Both the position numbers and the translations under genes were made by a program. Below are positions 52,961-61,278 of a stretch of 64,000 nt of DNA, piece after piece. The stretch comes from Flavobacterium sp. ACN6 (GTDB lineage: Bacteria > Bacteroidota > Bacteroidia > Flavobacteriales > Flavobacteriaceae), in NCBI RefSeq assembly GCF_002304005.1, contig NZ_MRCQ01000017.1:1-64000 (forward strand). Direction: 5' to 3'. Under the pieces are notes generated by a model. The model was not told where the DNA came from, searched no databases, and saw only the letters and a program-made list of their open reading frames with translations. Each line of letters opens with the position of its first letter. The stretch's first letter is position 1.

Positions 52961-54538
52961 TTATTTCTTCGGGTTCAAAATTGTTTTAATCATGGCGTCA
53001 TCTTTCAAGATCACATCATAATAATACAATTCTCCATATAATTGTCTTGCAAATTCGGCAGTAATGTAACGATTTACAAGTGGTTTGGTTTTGTCTAATT
53101 TTAAATCCAAGCCCGTCATCAAAATATAGTTTTTGAATTTTTTAAAATAGACATCCGAGGTTTTCATTTTATTTAAAAAATCAGCAAAACTAAGACCTGC
53201 AAAAGCATTTCTATTTTTATCTAATTCTTCAAAAACAAAATGTCCTACAATTCCGGTTTGCAATAGATAAGCCACATTTTCATTTCCATGCTCTGCTTCC
53301 ATCGGAACAAAAACATCAGGAACTATTCCGCCGCCACCGTAAACAATTTTACCTTTTGGGGTTTTGAATTTTAAAGAATCGGCTACTTTTATACTGTCTC
53401 TTGCGTACAATTCTCCTGTAGCAATTCTAGATTCTGATTCTTTGAAATATTCATCGTTTCCTTTTTTATAAGGTTTCTGAATAGATCTTCCCGTTGGTGT
53501 GTAATAACGTGCAACTGTTAACCTTACCGCAGATCCGTCATTAAAATCCATTTCACGCTGCACCAAACCTTTTCCAAAAGAGCGTCGTCCTACAATTGTG
53601 CCTCGATCACTATCTTGGATAGCTCCAGCCAAAATTTCACTTGCAGAAGCGCTGTTTTCATTAATTAAAACATAAACTTTTCCAGTTTCAAAACTGCCTG
53701 CTTTTGTCGCATATGTTTTTTCGGTTGAACCATTTTTACTTTTGGTAAAAACAATTAACTGTTTGTCTTTTAAAAATTCATCGGCAATTGCAATAGCTTC
53801 TTCCATGTACCCGCCTCCATTATCACGAAGATCGATCACAAGCGATTGAATTCCTTTTTGTTTTAATCTTGTTAAGCCTGTTTTAAATTCATTAAAAGTA
53901 GTTTCAGCAAAACGGTTTATTTTAATATAACCAATATTATTTCCAATCATTAAAGAAGCATCAACACTCTTAATTGGAATTATATCTCGTTTTACTTTAA
54001 ACTTTAATTTCTTTTGTTCCGATTTTCTAAAAACCGTCAATTCGATTTCTGAACCCTGCAAACCTTTTAGTTTCGAAAATAAACTATCCGAAGGTAATTT
54101 TCTTCCATATAGTTTAGTTTTTCCAGCAAACAAAATTCGATCTCCAGATTTTAATCCAGCTTTCGCTGAAGGTCCGTTTTCAATTGGTTTTATAATCGCA
54201 ACCGAATCTTTATACATATAAAAATTGATTCCAATTCCAACAAAATCACCTTTCATACTTTCAGCAACTTCTGCCTGTTCGCTTGGCGGAATATAAACAG
54301 AATGTGGATCTAATTTGGAAAGAATATTATCGACTGTAAGATTTACAATCGAATCTGTATTGATGCTGTCAACATATTCGTTATTGATGAAATCAATTAG
54401 TTTATTAAGTTTGGTTTTAGAGTAATTTTTAGCCAAGAGCTGATCATCCGCAGGAGCATTCATAAAGCTTCCTGCGACCGTTCCCAGAGCAAAAGCCGCT
54501 CCGATTACTATTGGCAAATATTTTGGATTAAATTTCAT
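52961..54538 (-). CDS. S41 family C-terminal processing peptidase
   Basis: A 525-residue periplasmic serine protease of the CtpA/Prc type. After a signal anchor (IVIGAAFALGTVAGSF), the PDZ domain lies at about 95-175 (PIENGPSAKAGLKSGDRILF), and the protease core has Ser in VLINENSASASEILAGAIQ and Lys in IVGRRSFGKGLVQ, the Ser-Lys dyad. RDNGGGYMEEA completes the family signature. Its ATG... the start overlaps the stop of the dCMP deaminase gene upstream (TAATG-type, one base), so translation is coupled. Confidence 0.94.
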   Translation of the reverse strand: MKFNPKYLPIVIGAAFALGTVAGSFMNAPADDQLLAKNYSKTKLNKLIDFINNEYVDSINTDSIVNLTVDNILSKLDPHSVYIPPSEQAEVAESMKGDFVGIGINFYMYKDSVAIIKPIENGPSAKAGLKSGDRILFAGKTKLYGRKLPSDSLFSKLKGLQGSEIELTVFRKSEQKKLKFKVKRDIIPIKSVDASLMIGNNIGYIKINRFAETTFNEFKTGLTRLKQKGIQSLVIDLRDNGGGYMEEAIAIADEFLKDKQLIVFTKSKNGSTEKTYATKAGSFETGKVYVLINENSASASEILAGAIQDSDRGTIVGRRSFGKGLVQREMDFNDGSAVRLTVARYYTPTGRSIQKPYKKGNDEYFKESESRIATGELYARDSIKVADSLKFKTPKGKIVYGGGGIVPDVFVPMEAEHGNENVAYLLQTGIVGHFVFEELDKNRNAFAGLSFADFLNKMKTSDVYFKKFKNYILMTGLDLKLDKTKPLVNRYITAEFARQLYGELYYYDVILKDDAMIKTILNPKK

Positions 54539-54969
54539 TACTCTTCTAAAACAGGAATATGTTCGACTTCGATACCTGCTTTTATTAAAAATTGAATTCC
54601 AGAATCATCACGATATCCATCTTTGTACACCACTCTCCTAATTCCCGATTGGTGTATTAATTTACTGCATTCTTTGCAAGGTGAAAGCGTTATATATAAG
54701 GTTGCACCTTCACATGACTGTGTTGATCTTGCTACTTTTAAAATCGCATTTGCTTCGGCATGTAATACATCCCAGCGCGTTAATCCGTCTTCGTCTTCAC
54801 AGCAATTTTCAAATCCAGATGGTGTTCCGTTGTAACCATCAGAAATAATCATTCTGTCTTTTACAATGATAGCTCCAACTTGTTTTCGTTTGCAATATGA
54901 TAAAAGGCTCCATTCTTTAGCGATTCGCAAATAGGCTTTATCGTATTTATTTAATTTTTTTACTTCCAT
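54538..54969 (-). CDS. Deoxycytidylate deaminase
   Basis: A 143-residue zinc-dependent deaminase (ComEB/DCTD type) converting dCMP to dUMP for thymidylate synthesis. Zinc ligands are HAEANAIL and SPCKECSKL; the RKQVGAIIVKDRMIISDGYNGTPSGFENC segment binds substrate. Its stop codon overlaps the start of the S41 peptidase gene, an unusual pairing with no obvious functional link. Confidence 0.94.
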   Translation of the reverse strand: MEVKKLNKYDKAYLRIAKEWSLLSYCKRKQVGAIIVKDRMIISDGYNGTPSGFENCCEDEDGLTRWDVLHAEANAILKVARSTQSCEGATLYITLSPCKECSKLIHQSGIRRVVYKDGYRDDSGIQFLIKAGIEVEHIPVLEE

Positions 54970-54974
54970 TTATT

Positions 54975-55568
54975 TTATCTGTTCCAAATTGGACTTTCAA
55001 TGATCATCGGAATTACAACTCCGATAATGAAAGCCGACATTACAAGTGCCCAATCGCGTTTTGAAAAACGAAAAACCGTCTGCACTATGTATGAAATTAC
55101 CAATACAACAAAAACTACTACAAGCTGTGCAGCTTCAATTCCTAAGGCAAACTCTCCCAAAGGTAATAATTTTGAGGTTGCAGACCCGCCTAATATTGTT
55201 TTGAAATAATTAGAGAAGCCTAAACCATGAATAATACCAAAGAATAAAGTTATAAAAAACACCAAATTTGCTCCATCATTTTTTGAATTCTTTCCCGCTG
55301 TAAACAGATGATAAAGAGCCGTAATCAAAATTGTAATCGGGATAAGAAATTCTACAAGATTTACATTCATTTTAATTACTCCGAAAACCGATAAAATTAA
55401 AGCCAATGTATGACCGATTGTAAATATGGAAACTAAAACAAAAATTCTTTTCCAGTCTTTAAATAAATACGGAACAGTTAGGGCGATTAAAAAAAGAACG
55501 TGATCGTAAGCGTTAATATCTAAAACGTGTTTTAATCCTATTTGAAAATAAATCCAAAATTGTGACAT
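54975..55568 (-). CDS. HupE/UreJ-family membrane protein
   Basis: A 197-residue protein with six or seven membrane segments. The signature is seen in FQIGLKHVLDINAYDHVLFLIALTVPYLF and FTIGHTLALILSVFG with FFGIIHGLGFSNYF, where the conserved histidines may bind nickel or cobalt. Family members were first linked to hydrogenase and urease loci, but many Bacteroidota carry it without them; here no nickel enzyme is adjacent. It precedes dCMP deaminase by 5 bases. Confidence 0.87.
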   Translation of the reverse strand: MSQFWIYFQIGLKHVLDINAYDHVLFLIALTVPYLFKDWKRIFVLVSIFTIGHTLALILSVFGVIKMNVNLVEFLIPITILITALYHLFTAGKNSKNDGANLVFFITLFFGIIHGLGFSNYFKTILGGSATSKLLPLGEFALGIEAAQLVVVFVVLVISYIVQTVFRFSKRDWALVMSAFIIGVVIPMIIESPIWNR

Positions 55569-55735
55569 AGGTGTTGTATAATTAAATAATTAGGGGTTGT
55601 AAACTTACGATTAATTTTCAAAATTAAAGATTTAAGCCTCTAAATCCTGCAATAAAAAAAGTTAAATTTTATGAGAAATTTAAAATCAATAATTTAAAAA
55701 TAGGCTATATTTGTTTAATAAAAACCGATTTAATT

Positions 55736-56167
55736 ATGCCATTTTCAGAATTATTTGATAACGAATTCAAACAAAGAAACAGAGGTCATTTCTCTGCAAT
55801 TGTGCGTGTTGCTTTTGCAGACGGAAAAATAAGCAAAGAAGAACAAGAGTTTTTGGACAAACTTGCTTCTACATTACAAATTTCAGAAGACGAATACAAA
55901 GAGATTCTTGCTGACCCTTGGAAACACCCAATAAACCCACCTTATTTATATACACAACGTTTAGAGCGTTTATATGATTTAGCAAGAATGGTTCACGTAG
56001 ACCATCATTTAGGAGACCAGCAGGAAATTATGTTAACTCGTATGGGATTAGCATTAGGATTTACTCCAGGAAACGTAAATTATATCGTGAGAAAAGCATT
56101 GTCTTTAGTGGATAAAAAAGTAGACTTAGATACTTTCCTTTTCGAAATGGAGAATATGAATAAATAG
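55736..56167 (+). CDS. TerB-family protein
   Basis: A 143-residue TerB-like all-helical protein: IVRVAFADGKISKEEQEFLDKLASTLQISEDEYKEIL is the EF-hand-like metal-binding pattern, and LYDLARMVHVDHHLGDQQEIMLTRMGLALGF the second repeat. TerB proteins are linked to tellurite resistance and stress at membranes, but single genes such as this have no defined role. A -7 element TATATTTG lies at 55706-55713. Confidence 0.85.
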   Translation: MPFSELFDNEFKQRNRGHFSAIVRVAFADGKISKEEQEFLDKLASTLQISEDEYKEILADPWKHPINPPYLYTQRLERLYDLARMVHVDHHLGDQQEIMLTRMGLALGFTPGNVNYIVRKALSLVDKKVDLDTFLFEMENMNK

Positions 56168-56299
56168 TATTCAGTTTACAGTCGCAGTTTGCAGTGACAG
56201 TGGAACTTCAAAAAATAACCCGACCGTTTTATAAACGTATCGGGTTTTATTTTTTAATCTCAGTATAAAACTGAAAACTGAGACTGAGACTGAATACTA
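56165..56299. terminator. Nested inverted repeats between TerB and fbp
   Basis: Outer arms TAGTATTCAG / CTGAATACTA (56165-56174 with 56290-56299). Inner hairpin AACCCGA / TCGGGTT with an interior CGTTT/AAACG (56217-56246), followed by a T-rich run. It serves the convergent TerB and fbp genes. Confidence 0.8.
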
Positions 56300-57304
56300 T
56301 AAAACAGCCCCCATAAACTCCTCTGCTTTTTCTACCATATTATAGCTTCCGCAGAAAAAAGGAACTCTTTGGTGTAATTCAGTTGGCTGGATTTCCATAA
56401 TTCTTCCAAAGCCGTCTGTTGCTTTTCCTCCTGCTTGTTCTGCAAGAAACGCCATTGGATTACATTCGTACAACAAACGTAATTTTCCTTTTGGTGCTTT
56501 TGAACTTGTTGGATAAATATAGACACCGCCTTTAATCATATTTCGATGAAAATCGGCAACTAAGCTTCCTATATATCTAGAGGTATAAGGTCTGTCGCCT
56601 TCTTCTCTCTGACAATATTTAATATAATTTTTTACTCCCTGCGGAAAATGAACATAATTTCCCTCGTTCACCGAATAAATATGTCCGTCTTTTGGAAACT
56701 GCATATTTGGATGTGAAAGGTAAAATGTACCAATCGCCGGATTTAGTGTAAAACCATTTACACCATAACCAGTTGTGTAAACCAACATAGTCGAAGTTCC
56801 ATAAATTACATAGCCTGCTGCAACTTGATTGATTCCCGGTTGTAAAAAATCCTCGCTTGTTACCGGAGTTCCAATTGGAGTTACTCTTCTGAAAACAGAA
56901 AAAATAGTTCCTACCGAAACATTTACATCAATGTTTGAAGATCCGTCAAGCGGATCCATTAAGATCACGTACTTATTATTATGACAGTTGTCGCTCCCCT
57001 TAACTGTAATAAATTCGTCGTTTTCTTCAGAAGCAATACCACAGACAATCTCACGGTTTATTAACGTCTGGATAAATACTTCGTTTGCATAGACATCTAA
57101 TTTTTGCTGGTCTTCTCCTTGAATATTCTGCTCGCCTGCGGCGCCGATAATATCCACTAAACCTGCTTGATTTACTTTGTGATTGACAACCTTTGCAGCC
57201 AATCTAATAGAGTTGATAATTCGGGAAAGCTCCCCCGACGAATACTGAAATGCTTTTTGGTTCTCAATAATAAACTCTCCCAGTGTTTTATTGCGTTCTT
57301 CCAT
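56297..57304 (-). CDS. fbp: Fructose-1,6-bisphosphatase class 1
   Basis: A 335-residue gluconeogenic phosphatase. Metal ligands are in ASEENDEFI and LMDPLDGSSNIDVNVSVGTIFSVFR; substrate contacts are in YIGSLVADFHRNMIKGGVYIYP and KLRLLYECNPMAFLAEQAGGKA, all class I signatures. Length matches other bacterial FBPase I. Monocistronic. Confidence 0.97.
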   Translation of the reverse strand: MEERNKTLGEFIIENQKAFQYSSGELSRIINSIRLAAKVVNHKVNQAGLVDIIGAAGEQNIQGEDQQKLDVYANEVFIQTLINREIVCGIASEENDEFITVKGSDNCHNNKYVILMDPLDGSSNIDVNVSVGTIFSVFRRVTPIGTPVTSEDFLQPGINQVAAGYVIYGTSTMLVYTTGYGVNGFTLNPAIGTFYLSHPNMQFPKDGHIYSVNEGNYVHFPQGVKNYIKYCQREEGDRPYTSRYIGSLVADFHRNMIKGGVYIYPTSSKAPKGKLRLLYECNPMAFLAEQAGGKATDGFGRIMEIQPTELHQRVPFFCGSYNMVEKAEEFMGAVL

Positions 57305-57567
57305 TGCTAAATCGTTATAGTTTTAATTTTAAGTCACAAATATCGCTTATTTTGTGAGAATGATTTAAAAATTATTTTGTTAGTTTGCTACTATTGTATA
57401 TTTGCTAAAATTTTACATAAAGCAACAATCAAAGCTTTGTTTTCTTTGATAATATGCAGATAAAAATACGAATACAAGAAATTGCCTCATGTATGCCTTT
57501 GTGAAAACAAATGCTGCATTAGGAAAAAGCAATACTATAAAGGACAAAAAAATAACGTTTACCAATT

Positions 57568-58053
57568 ATGAATATTAGAAAAGGAAATCCTGAGGACATG
57601 AAATCGGTGTTGGGATTAATTCAGGAGCTGGCAATATTCGAAAAAGAGCCTGAAGCGGTTGTAATTACAGAAGAGGATTTAATACATGACGGTTTTGGCG
57701 AAAATCCATTATTTCATGTTTTTGTGGCAGAGATTGAAAACGATCAGCAAAAAGAAATTGTTGGAATTGCTTTATACTATTACCGCTATTCGACCTGGAA
57801 AGGAAAGACAATACATCTTGAAGATTTAATTGTAAAAGAAAAGATGCGCGGCACTGGTTTGGGTTCTGCACTTTATGCCGAAATCATGAAGCAGGGAAAA
57901 AGAGACAATGTACGAAGAGTAGAATGGAATGTTTTGGACTGGAATACTCCGGCAGTAAAATTTTACGAGAATTCTGGCGCAAAAATCCTAGAAGAATGGA
58001 GGGTTGTTCAAATGGATGAAGCGGGAATTAATTCGTTCTTAGAAAAATTATAA
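57568..58053 (+). CDS. GNAT N-acetyltransferase
   Basis: A 161-residue acetyltransferase. The acetyl-CoA site is IVKEKMRGTGLGSALYAEIMKQ (RGTGLG) and the substrate region VEWNVLDWNTPAVKFYENSGAKILEEWRVVQM, as in polyamine/diamine or small-amine acetyltransferases of the SSAT type. The actual substrate is not shown. It precedes the aspartate kinase gene by 200 bases that contain an imperfect palindromic repeat. Confidence 0.9.
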   Translation: MNIRKGNPEDMKSVLGLIQELAIFEKEPEAVVITEEDLIHDGFGENPLFHVFVAEIENDQQKEIVGIALYYYRYSTWKGKTIHLEDLIVKEKMRGTGLGSALYAEIMKQGKRDNVRRVEWNVLDWNTPAVKFYENSGAKILEEWRVVQMDEAGINSFLEKL

Positions 58054-58081
58054 AAGTAGTGTGCCACAGATTAAAAGGTTT

Positions 58082-58188
58082 TTGCCACGAATTTCACGAA
58101 TTTTCACTAATTAATTCGTGTCAATTTTTGAAATTAGCGGCGAACCAGAAAAGATTTAAATCCTTTTAATTGAAATAATTCGTGGCAA
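58082..58188. repeat. Imperfect palindromic repeat, CCACGAATT family, copy 2
   Basis: Arms TTGCCACGAATT (58082-58093) and AATTCGTGGCAA (58177-58188) are perfect complements, with inner ATTAAAAGG/CCTTTTAAT just outside and inside. It shares arms and the CACGAATTTTCAC segment with the element at 24221-24303. Confidence 0.78.
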
Positions 58189-58217
58189 AAAAATTAAAAA
58201 ATATTAGGTTTCGACTT

Positions 58218-58259
58218 GAATCTGAAATCTAAAATTAAAAAATCTAAAATTAAAAATGA
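58218..58259. repeat. Heptameric array containing the aspartate kinase start codon
   Basis: Units GAATCTG, AAATCTA, AAATTAA, AAAATCT, AAAATTA, AAAATGA. The last unit includes the ATG at 58256. No ribosome-binding site other than A-rich DNA is present. Confidence 0.65.
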
Positions 58260-59515
58260 GAGTATTTAAATTTGGTGGCGCATCTGTAAAAGATGCAGAT
58301 GGAATTAAAAACGTATATGACGTTTTACAGAAAGTGGGTTATGAAGATGTGATTTTGGTGGTTTCGGCGATGGGAAAAACTACAAATGCTCTTGAAGTTG
58401 TAATCAAAAATTATTTTGAAAAATCGGCAGAATTAAATTCTTCGGTACAAGAAATTAAAAAATACCACAATCAAATATTATTAGATTTATTTGAAGATGA
58501 AAATCATGAGGTTTTTGCAGCGGTAAATGCACAATTTGCAGAACTGGAATATTTTTTATCACATAATAAATCACCAAATTACAACTTCGTTTATGACCAA
58601 GTAGTAAGTTTTGGAGAATTGATTTCGACGAATATTCTAAGCTATTTCATGAATTTCATGGGAATTCAGACGCAATGGCTTGACGTTCGTAATTTCATCA
58701 AAACAAATGCAAACTACAGAGATGCAGAAGTAGATTGGGAAACGACGCAGCAGCTTATTAGTAAAAATGTTCCAAGAAAAACATTAAATATTACACAAGG
58801 ATTCTTGGGTGCCGATGAGAACAATTTCACTACAACTTTAGGTCGTGAAGGTTCTGATTATACTGCGGGAATTTTTGCTTATTGTTTAAACGCAGAAAGC
58901 GTAACAATTTGGAAAGATGTTCCTGGAGTTATGAATGCAGACCCGCGTTATTTTGAAAATGCAAGTTTGTTAAACCAAATTTCGTATCGTGAAGCAATCG
59001 AATTAGCATTTTATGGCGCAACGGTTATTCACCCAAAAACTTTACAGCCGTTACAGAAAAAAGAAATTCCATTGTACGTAAAATCTTTTATCAATCCGTT
59101 ATTGAAAGGAACTTGTGTTTCTAAAGGCGTTGATCTTGAACCGCAATATCCATGTTTTATCGTAAAAAGAGAACAACTTTTAATTTCTCTCTCCTCTATT
59201 GATTTCTCTTTCATTATGGAAGAAAACATAAGTGAGATTTTTGGATTATTCCACGAATTCAAAATCAAAGTAAACTTAATTCAAAACTCTGCGATTAGTT
59301 TTTCAGTTTGTGTGGAAGATAAATTTGGAAATTTCCCAGAATTGAATGCCATTCTTTCTAAAAAATTTAAAGTAGAATACAGCGAAAATGTGACTTTATA
59401 TACCATTCGTCACTTTACAGAAGAAGCCGCTCAAACGGTTGAAACAAACAAAGAAGTTTTATTGAAACAAGTTAGCCGTGAAACGATGCAGATTGTGACT
59501 AAAGAACTAAATTAA
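58256..59515 (+). CDS. lysC: Aspartate kinase
   Basis: A 419-residue monofunctional aspartokinase starting the Asp-family pathway (Lys, Thr, Met). Motifs: VFKFGGASVKDADGIKN (ATP site), VVSAMGKTTNAL, FLGADENNFTTTLGREGSDYTAGIFAYCL and VTIWKDVPGVMNADPR, and the AIELAFYGATVIHPKTLQPL segment. A C-terminal regulatory region of about 120 residues shows weak ACT features. Transcribed alone, ends with a terminator. Confidence 0.95.
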   Translation: MRVFKFGGASVKDADGIKNVYDVLQKVGYEDVILVVSAMGKTTNALEVVIKNYFEKSAELNSSVQEIKKYHNQILLDLFEDENHEVFAAVNAQFAELEYFLSHNKSPNYNFVYDQVVSFGELISTNILSYFMNFMGIQTQWLDVRNFIKTNANYRDAEVDWETTQQLISKNVPRKTLNITQGFLGADENNFTTTLGREGSDYTAGIFAYCLNAESVTIWKDVPGVMNADPRYFENASLLNQISYREAIELAFYGATVIHPKTLQPLQKKEIPLYVKSFINPLLKGTCVSKGVDLEPQYPCFIVKREQLLISLSSIDFSFIMEENISEIFGLFHEFKIKVNLIQNSAISFSVCVEDKFGNFPELNAILSKKFKVEYSENVTLYTIRHFTEEAAQTVETNKEVLLKQVSRETMQIVTKELN

Positions 59516-59551
59516 TTCTTTATAATCAGGTAATTATTTCAATTCAAATAT

Positions 59552-59592
59552 ATTTCAGAAAGGCTTCACCTAATTGTGGAGCCTTTTTTATT
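59552..59592 (+). terminator. Terminator of aspartate kinase
   Basis: Hairpin AGGCTTCAC / GTGGAGCCT (one G-U pair) followed by TTTTTTA. It lies 45 bases past the stop and faces the end of the convergent regulator gene. Confidence 0.8.
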
Positions 59593-59902
59593 TGTTATCC
59601 CTCCTCTGTTTAAGATATTTTGCAATTTTTTTTAACTCCTTTAAACGATCATCAAACAACTCTTCTATATCTTGAGATGTCTCATCCACTACTAAAGCAT
59701 CTTCTTCTTTAAACAGTTGTTCTGGTATAATATTATAGAGATCACATATCTTCTTAATGTAATTTGCCCATGAGCTTCCTTCTCCTCTTTCCATTCTTGC
59801 ATACGTAGATTGAGAAATGTGCAAATAATCTGCTACTTGTTCCTGCGACCAATTTTTAGACAAACGCAATTTTTTTAACCTATTTCCTATAGTTATATTC
59901 AT
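59588..59902 (-). CDS. XRE-family helix-turn-helix regulator
   Basis: A 104-residue protein with an N-terminal HTH_3 domain (ITIGNRLKKLRLSKNWSQEQVADYLHISQSTYARMERGEGSSWANYIKKICDLYNIIPEQLF) and a charged, coiled-coil-like tail (EELFDDRLKELKKIAKYLKQRR). It is transcribed away from the peptide precursor gene, with an inverted repeat between them as candidate operator. ATGs at 59911 and 59908 are possible starts; the predicted transcript begins about there, so the start at 59902 or a nearly leaderless message is likely. Proposed role: control of the bacteriocin-type cluster. Confidence 0.87.
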   Translation of the reverse strand: MNITIGNRLKKLRLSKNWSQEQVADYLHISQSTYARMERGEGSSWANYIKKICDLYNIIPEQLFKEEDALVVDETSQDIEELFDDRLKELKKIAKYLKQRRDNK

Positions 59903-59917
59903 AAACATCATTTCAAA

Positions 59918-59946
59918 CAAATATAAATATAAGAATTATTTTACAA
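59918..59946 (-). promoter_or_regulatory. Promoter of the XRE regulator
   Basis: Minus strand TTG, 18 bases, TATATTTG. The predicted transcript start is within about 10 bases of the possible start codons, implying a very short leader. Confidence 0.6.
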
Positions 59947-59968
59947 TTATGCGAATTTCGATTTTTAA

Positions 59969-59985
59969 TAGTCAATTTTTGACTA
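59969..59985. promoter_or_regulatory. Candidate operator, TAGTCAA-TTT-TTGACTA
   Basis: Perfect 7-bp inverted repeat with a 3-base spacer, placed between the divergent regulator and peptide precursor genes. It is about 20 bases upstream of the regulator's -33 element and a similar distance upstream of the probable precursor promoter. This is the usual place for an XRE dimer site. The same half-sites with shorter spacing occur at 49678-49692. Confidence 0.55.
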
Positions 59986-60006
59986 AGAGGTTTTTCATTT
60001 TCATTC

Positions 60007-60014
60007 TAATTTTG
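60007..60014 (+). promoter_or_regulatory. Possible -7 element of the peptide precursor
   Basis: TAATTTTG fits TAnnTTTG and lies 29 bases before the precursor ATG. No TTG is found at 17-21 bases upstream, which may mean that activation is needed. Confidence 0.4.
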
Positions 60015-60043
60015 TTTGCATTATAAACATAAATTAACAAATC

Positions 60044-60283
60044 ATGCAAAAATTAAAAACAACGAAAATGAGCCTTGCTAACATTGAAGGCAAATTAACT
60101 TTAGAAGAAATGGAAAATGTTATGGCTGGAAGTGGCTTTTTGACAAGCTGTGCAGGGGCATCAGTCGGTTTAGTAATAGGATTTGCTGGACTAGTAGCAG
60201 GTGGTGCTTCCGTTGTTGGCGCAGGAATTGGAGCAGTTGGCTTTATTTATGCTTCAGCACAATGGGGAGCAAGTTGTCGCTAA
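60044..60283 (+). CDS. Bacteriocin-like precursor peptide with double-glycine-type leader
   Basis: A 79-residue peptide. The leader MQKLKTTKMSLANIEGKLTLEEMENVMAG fits the rule LSxxELxxIxGG: L18, T19, E22, M23, V26 and A28-G29 at -12, -11, -8, -7, -4 and -2/-1. Cleavage after G29 would give a 50-residue core, rich in Gly/Ala/Val with GxxxG-type motifs (GASVGLVIGFAG, AGGASVVGAGIGAVG) as in pore-forming class II bacteriocins. Two cysteines (C36 and C78) sit near the core ends and could form one disulfide. First gene of the cluster with a C39 ABC exporter at 62662. Confidence 0.85.
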   Translation: MQKLKTTKMSLANIEGKLTLEEMENVMAGSGFLTSCAGASVGLVIGFAGLVAGGASVVGAGIGAVGFIYASAQWGASCR

Positions 60284-60301
60284 AAAAGATTATTCATTAA
60301 T

Positions 60302-60345
60302 GATTTAAAGTTTTTAGTTACAATTGTAATTAAAAACTTTAAATC
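60302..60345 (+). terminator. 20-bp hairpin between precursor and downstream genes
   Basis: GATTTAAAGTTTTTAGTTAC (60302-60321) pairs with 60326-60345 with one G-U, loop AATT. No T run follows, so it is more likely a partial terminator or a 3' stabiliser giving more precursor than downstream message. Confidence 0.7.
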
Positions 60346-60359
60346 TCATACCCTAAATT

Positions 60360-60557
60360 ATGAAAATAAGAAAAAACATCTTGTTGCTATTACTCATTAT
60401 AGCACTATTTTACCTAGGTCTAACTTTAAGTTGGTTATTTAAAAAGGAAGATTTTAATGATATTAAATTTTCGAATTTTAAATATTCAATCGCTCCGTTT
60501 CTATCCTCTATAGCAATTTTTATAGGATATATAAATGAATTAAATAAAAATAAATAA
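60360..60557 (+). CDS. Small membrane protein, immunity candidate
   Basis: A 65-residue protein with two membrane segments (about residues 6-28 and 46-60) and a basic start. No family recognised. Its size, topology and position directly behind a bacteriocin-like precursor are what one expects for an immunity protein, but no sequence feature proves that. Confidence 0.65.
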   Translation: MKIRKNILLLLLIIALFYLGLTLSWLFKKEDFNDIKFSNFKYSIAPFLSSIAIFIGYINELNKNK

Positions 60558-60629
60558 TAAATTTTGACTTACTAAATATGGCTTAATTAAATAAAAGAAA
60601 TTTCCACATTTGACTTAGTGCATTCATAG

Positions 60630-61259
60630 ATGAAAAACCTATTTTTAAAATATTTAATAATATCCCTAGCATTTACATTAATTTCAGAAATAACAAACAA
60701 TCTATTAAATGTTAACGGATTACTGCGTTACTTTCTTTCTGATTATCTAACTTTAAAAGAATTAAACAACTATTTTGAATTTCAGAATAAATGGCATTGG
60801 CTAACTTATTTTTTTATTCCCATAATAATTTTACTTAAAACTTCAATTATTACTTTAATACTTTATATTGGTTTATTTCTAAGTAGTAAAGATTTAAAAT
60901 ATAGCAAGATATGTTGCATTGTTATCAATGCAGAATTCATTTTTTTATTAGTACCCATAATTAAAACTATTTGGTTTTTATTTTTTCAAACCAATTATTC
61001 ATTGTTAGATATTCAGAATTTTTATCCTCTATCTGCATTAAATATTGTGGGTTATAAAAATTTAGAAAGCTGGTTCATTTACCCTTTTCAGATTCTCAAT
61101 TTGTTTGAGCTTTCATATATTATTTTTTTAGCATTCCAAATTGGCAAATTAACTCAAACAAACACTGACTATGGGTTAAAAATAGTTCGCTCAAGTTATA
61201 TTCCAGTTTTATTCTTATGGGTTGCAACAGTAATGTTTTTCACTCTTAATTACAGTTAA
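60630..61259 (+). CDS. Multi-pass membrane protein of the peptide cluster
   Basis: A 209-residue protein with about five membrane segments (about residues 7-25, 58-85, 95-120, 150-170, 185-205). No motif of known enzymes or transporters is visible, notably no CPBP protease motif and no DsbB-type cysteine pair. It probably acts in the membrane as second immunity or maturation factor. The base composition is very AT-rich. Confidence 0.7.
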   Translation: MKNLFLKYLIISLAFTLISEITNNLLNVNGLLRYFLSDYLTLKELNNYFEFQNKWHWLTYFFIPIIILLKTSIITLILYIGLFLSSKDLKYSKICCIVINAEFIFLLVPIIKTIWFLFFQTNYSLLDIQNFYPLSALNIVGYKNLESWFIYPFQILNLFELSYIIFLAFQIGKLTQTNTDYGLKIVRSSYIPVLFLWVATVMFFTLNYS

Positions 61260-61278
61260 TTTTTAAAAAAGAAGAAAA

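Noticed and set aside
55736..56167. Tellurite resistance operon
   Set aside because: Only a lone TerB-like gene is present; no terZ, terC, terD or related genes adjoin.
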